Below, in pieces: positions 5,531-7,604 of a stretch of DNA of 7,604 nt; the stretch's first letter is position 1; every line of letters starts with the position of its first letter. Source of the DNA: Eubacteriales bacterium (lineage in GTDB: Bacteria; Bacillota; Clostridia; Lachnospirales; Lachnospiraceae). The stretch is taken from positions 1 to 7,604 of the forward strand of contig JAUNPT010000110.1 in the NCBI GenBank assembly GCA_030536565.1, in the 5' to 3' direction. The position numbers and the translations under genes are program-made. The notes below the pieces were generated by a model. That model was not told the origin of the DNA and made no database searches. It worked only from the letters and a program-made list of their open reading frames with translations.

Positions 5531-6982
5531 TTAAACCGTACCATGCTTTTTAACTGGACGATCCTCTCTTTTTGTAAACAGCATTTCAAATGCAGCTGCT
5601 ACATATTTTCTTGTATCCTCTGGATTAATAACTGTGTCAACATATCCTCTTGCCGCTGCTGACTCTACGCTTGACTGTAATTCTGCGTATTCAGCTGCCT
5701 TCTTTGCAATTGTGTCATTAACCTCCTCAGAAGATGCGATTTCATCATTGTACATAATCTTTGCTGCAAGATTCGCATCCATCATTCCAATGCTCGCATT
5801 CTTCCATGCATATGTCATGTCAGCACCGATTGACTTAGAGTTCATAGCAATATATGCACTTCCATAAGCCTCACCTGTAATAACATTTACCTTTGGTACA
5901 TCTGCATTAGCAAATGCATAAGTAAGCTTAGCTATGGCCTTGGCAATTGCCTTCTCTGAACGGACTGTTGCCTCAAAGCCTGTGACATTAGTTAAAGTAA
6001 GTACTGGAATATCAAATGCATTACAGAAATTAACAAAGTCTGCTGCCTTATAAGCGCCATCTACTGTTAATCTTGCAGCAAATTTTTCTGACTTTTCACC
6101 ATTATCGTCAAAAACAGCTGTCCTGTTTGCAACAGCTCCAATTGTCGTTCCGTCAATCTGTATAAAGCCTGTAACCATTTCCTTAGCAAAATCCGGCTTT
6201 ACTTCAACAAACATATTGTCATCTGCAATATCTGTTAAAGCTGCGGCTGCATCTTCAATTTCTAAGCTCATACTGCTGCACACTCTGTTTAAATCATCAT
6301 TGCTTTCTGTCAAATCAGCTCCGACTTCGTTGTTAGCAGGAAGTATTGATACTAATGTACGCACTCCATTGGCAATTGTTTCTTCATCTCCAACAAAATC
6401 CACAACGCCTGCCTCAGCCTGAAACTTAGCACTTGCTGTATCAAGCTTTGAGTCATAATTTCCTTCCAGTGCGTTAGGGCTGTTAACAAAAAGCTTTCCA
6501 TTCTTTTCCTCAATAAATGTAAAATCCGAAAGACCTGCAAGCACAGCAAGTCCACCGCCGCACTTTCCATAAACAGCTGTAATCTGGGGAATAACTCCTG
6601 ATGCCATTGACATTTTATTGTAAATTGCCCCAAAACCGTTTAATGCATCTGTTGCTTCCTGAAGTCTTATTCCAGCACAATCAATCAATCCAATTACTGG
6701 AGCTCCCATCTTCATAGCCATATCGTAAAGGCCTTCAATCTTCTTTGCATGCATTTCACCAATAGAACCATTCATAACTGAAGCATCCTGGCTATATACA
6801 TACACAAGATTCCCATTAATAACTCCATATCCGGTAATTACACCATCTGTAAGAGCTTTCTTTTCCTGAATGTTAAAATCTGTTGCTCTGGCTGTTATAC
6901 CGGCTCCGATTTCAACAAAGCTGCTATCATCCAGAATTGACTCAATGCGTGTTCTGGCTGATACCTGTGTTGTGTTACTCAT
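5531..6982 (-). CDS. Acyl-CoA carboxyltransferase subunit, 12S/MmdA/PccB family, divergent
   Basis: Members of this family move CO2 between an acyl-CoA (methylmalonyl-CoA/propionyl-CoA or similar) and biotin. The 483-residue protein, a little shorter than the usual 500-520, shows both crotonase-fold halves: N domain about 10-250 with DGVITGYGVINGNLVYVYSQD (46-66), GSIGEMHAKKI, ASGVIPQI, and GKCGGG (139-144) in place of GPCAGG; C domain about 255-483 with KAADFVNFCNAFDIPVLTL, VPKVNVITGEAYGSAY (362-377), GADMTYAW, and the ending TKREDRPVKKHGTV. Several usually strict motifs have changed: DSGGAR reads DCAGIR (101-106), the PGF..G..QE..GII region reads TGFEATVRSEKAIAKA (334-349), YGGAY reads YGSAY, and the MGPEGA-type motif reads MDANLA (401-406). 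AGGAGG lies 8 bases before ATG 6982. It is the first gene of the cluster. The family is certain; the substrate is not, so no symbol is given. Confidence 0.9.
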   Translation of the reverse strand: MSNTTQVSARTRIESILDDSSFVEIGAGITARATDFNIQEKKALTDGVITGYGVINGNLVYVYSQDASVMNGSIGEMHAKKIEGLYDMAMKMGAPVIGLIDCAGIRLQEATDALNGFGAIYNKMSMASGVIPQITAVYGKCGGGLAVLAGLSDFTFIEEKNGKLFVNSPNALEGNYDSKLDTASAKFQAEAGVVDFVGDEETIANGVRTLVSILPANNEVGADLTESNDDLNRVCSSMSLEIEDAAAALTDIADDNMFVEVKPDFAKEMVTGFIQIDGTTIGAVANRTAVFDDNGEKSEKFAARLTVDGAYKAADFVNFCNAFDIPVLTLTNVTGFEATVRSEKAIAKAIAKLTYAFANADVPKVNVITGEAYGSAYIAMNSKSIGADMTYAWKNASIGMMDANLAAKIMYNDEIASSEEVNDTIAKKAAEYAELQSSVESAAARGYVDTVINPEDTRKYVAAAFEMLFTKREDRPVKKHGTV

Positions 6983-7025
6983 TCTTGAGACCTCCTCTTA
7001 GTTCTTGTCTTTAATAAAACAGCTA

Positions 7026-7043
7026 TTGTTTAGTTTATAACAA
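7026..7043. promoter_or_regulatory. Rex-like operator overlapping the cluster promoter
   Basis: The 18-base plus-strand sequence TTGTTTAGTTTATAACAA matches the Clostridia Rex consensus TTGTTAA-N4-TTAACAA at 12 of 14 fixed positions and covers the -10 to start region of the putative cluster promoter. Rex represses fermentation genes when NADH is low. Assignment is by motif only. Confidence 0.4.
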
Positions 7044-7060
7044 TCTCCCATAAATTTCAA
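7034..7060 (-). promoter_or_regulatory. Probable promoter of the decarboxylase cluster
   Basis: On the minus strand TTGAAA (7060-7055) is followed after 15 bases by TATAAA (7039-7034), which is preceded by TGT, giving an extended -10 (TGTTATAAA). The short spacer is suboptimal, but the extended -10 compensates. Transcription would start near 7027, leaving a leader of about 45 bases before the 12S-type gene. Confidence 0.55.
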
Positions 7061-7071
7061 GAGCTTTATTG

Positions 7072-7086
7072 TAGGTAATATACCTA
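7072..7086. promoter_or_regulatory. 15-base palindrome upstream of the cluster promoter
   Basis: TAGGTA (7072-7077) and TACCTA (7081-7086) are perfect inverted repeats around ATA, 12 bases upstream of the putative -35. The size fits an operator for a dimeric regulator. No T tract follows on the minus strand, so a terminator for the upstream gene is unlikely. The regulator is not known. Confidence 0.35.
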
Positions 7087-7130
7087 AAAAACTTATTTTT
7101 ACATATTTTTTTGTTGATTTTACACACATT

Positions 7131-7604
7131 TTAATCCATTGTTTCAAAAACAACTAATATTCCATTTTTGATATATATTTTTGCTTCTTTTTCTGTAATT
7201 TCATTACTTTGGCAAATACTTAATCCCTGCTTTAGATTGTATTCTGACAGTGGATATTTCACCCCTTCTAAAGATATATTAACATCTTCTGTCATCGGAA
7301 CAAATGAAAGATATTTTCCAAACTGTTCATTCTTCTTAATGGTAAAATTATAATCTTTCAGATATATACAGTTGTGTCTATCATATATTCTGCAGGGTAT
7401 ATCCATATCCAGTGCAGCCTTCATATTATAAATGTTTGTCATTGCGTGGTCGTATCTGCTTCCCGTCGCCCCGATTATATCTATCCAATCTGCCCCCTGC
7501 TTAATCGCCGTTATAATTGCAAGATGCGTATCCGTATAATTTTTTTCTGCAGGATAAGTAACAGTCTCTGTATTTTCATATTTCTCAATAATTCCATCCT
7601 CCAA
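7131..7604 (-). CDS. thiN: Thiamine pyrophosphokinase, N-terminus cut by window edge
   Basis: The enzyme transfers pyrophosphate from ATP to thiamine to make thiamine diphosphate, in the cytoplasm. The last 157 residues are visible. They hold the family's two best motifs, YPAEKNYTDTHLAI (residues 17-30 of the visible part; the family usually has KD where this has KN) and IIGATGSRYDHAMTNIYNM (43-61), followed by the C-terminal thiamine-binding beta domain with the SFVP...VKYPLSEYNLKQGLSICQSNEI pattern. The protein ends at TAA 7131-7133. The window's last codon is TTG, read here as an internal Leu: the family has a GDFDS motif directly before this region, so about 55-60 residues should lie outside. 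In many Firmicutes thiN follows rsgA and rpe, which would be expected beyond the edge. I see no clear terminator in the 148 bases before the next gene. Confidence 0.88.
   Translation of the reverse strand: MEDGIIEKYENTETVTYPAEKNYTDTHLAIITAIKQGADWIDIIGATGSRYDHAMTNIYNMKAALDMDIPCRIYDRHNCIYLKDYNFTIKKNEQFGKYLSFVPMTEDVNISLEGVKYPLSEYNLKQGLSICQSNEITEKEAKIYIKNGILVVFETMD

Noticed and set aside
7602..7604. TTG at the right edge as the true start of the thiamine pyrophosphokinase gene
   Set aside because: The family needs its N-terminal half with the GDFDS motif; the codon is better read as an internal Leu of a gene cut by the window.

Overview
The window looks like chromosome from a low-GC Firmicute, most plausibly an anaerobic gut member of the Lachnospiraceae. 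The grounds are the gene families present (Na+-pump decarboxylase subunits on separate genes, an Rpn protein of the PDDEXK_2 type, a ThiN-type thiamine pyrophosphokinase), the AT-rich codon use, and strong GGAGG ribosome binding sites. The species assignment is inference. All real genes lie on the minus strand, so the window is best read from right to left.

Right edge (7131-7604): the C-terminal part of thiamine pyrophosphokinase (thiN), cut by the window end. After 148 bases, which hold an extended -10 promoter with an overlapping Rex-like palindrome, comes a five-gene biotin-dependent decarboxylase/transcarboxylase cluster. In order of transcription it holds: a divergent 12S/MmdA-type carboxyltransferase (6982-5531); an OadG-like subunit fused to an extracellular lipoprotein domain (5513-4689); a biotin carrier protein (4686-4318); the membrane Na+-pumping beta subunit OadB (4281-3130); and an OadA/5S-type pyruvate/oxaloacetate carboxyltransferase (2670-1252). 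A good intrinsic terminator (1173-1223) closes the cluster.

How the parts fit: the biotin of the small carrier can be charged by either carboxyltransferase, one expected to use an acyl-CoA and one oxaloacetate/pyruvate. OadB decarboxylates carboxybiotin and exports Na+, and the OadG-like protein should anchor the complex in the membrane. Having 12S, 1.3S and 5S equivalents together with OadB means the cluster could work as a transcarboxylase, as a Na+ pump, or as both. The acyl-CoA substrate cannot be fixed from sequence because the 12S homologue has changed active-site motifs.

The most unusual stretch is the 459-base gap between oadB and oadA. It is almost wholly made of hairpins. Three units (2706-2857) share an identical framework, outer arm / CA / 6-base inner arm / TAC / inner arm / NNA / outer arm / GTCAC, while the arm sequences differ completely and still pair within each unit. 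A fourth copy is half deleted. Three further hairpins or nested hairpins follow, then four simple hairpins set 1-3 bases apart and ending exactly at the oadB stop codon. No terminator-like U tract follows any of them, so they probably sit in the polycistronic mRNA.

Left edge (1-829): a gene of the Rpn (recombination-promoting nuclease / PDDEXK_2) family, open to the window edge, with its own consensus sigma-A promoter (TTGACA-17-TATTAT) and a 12-base tandem repeat in its C-terminal coding part.
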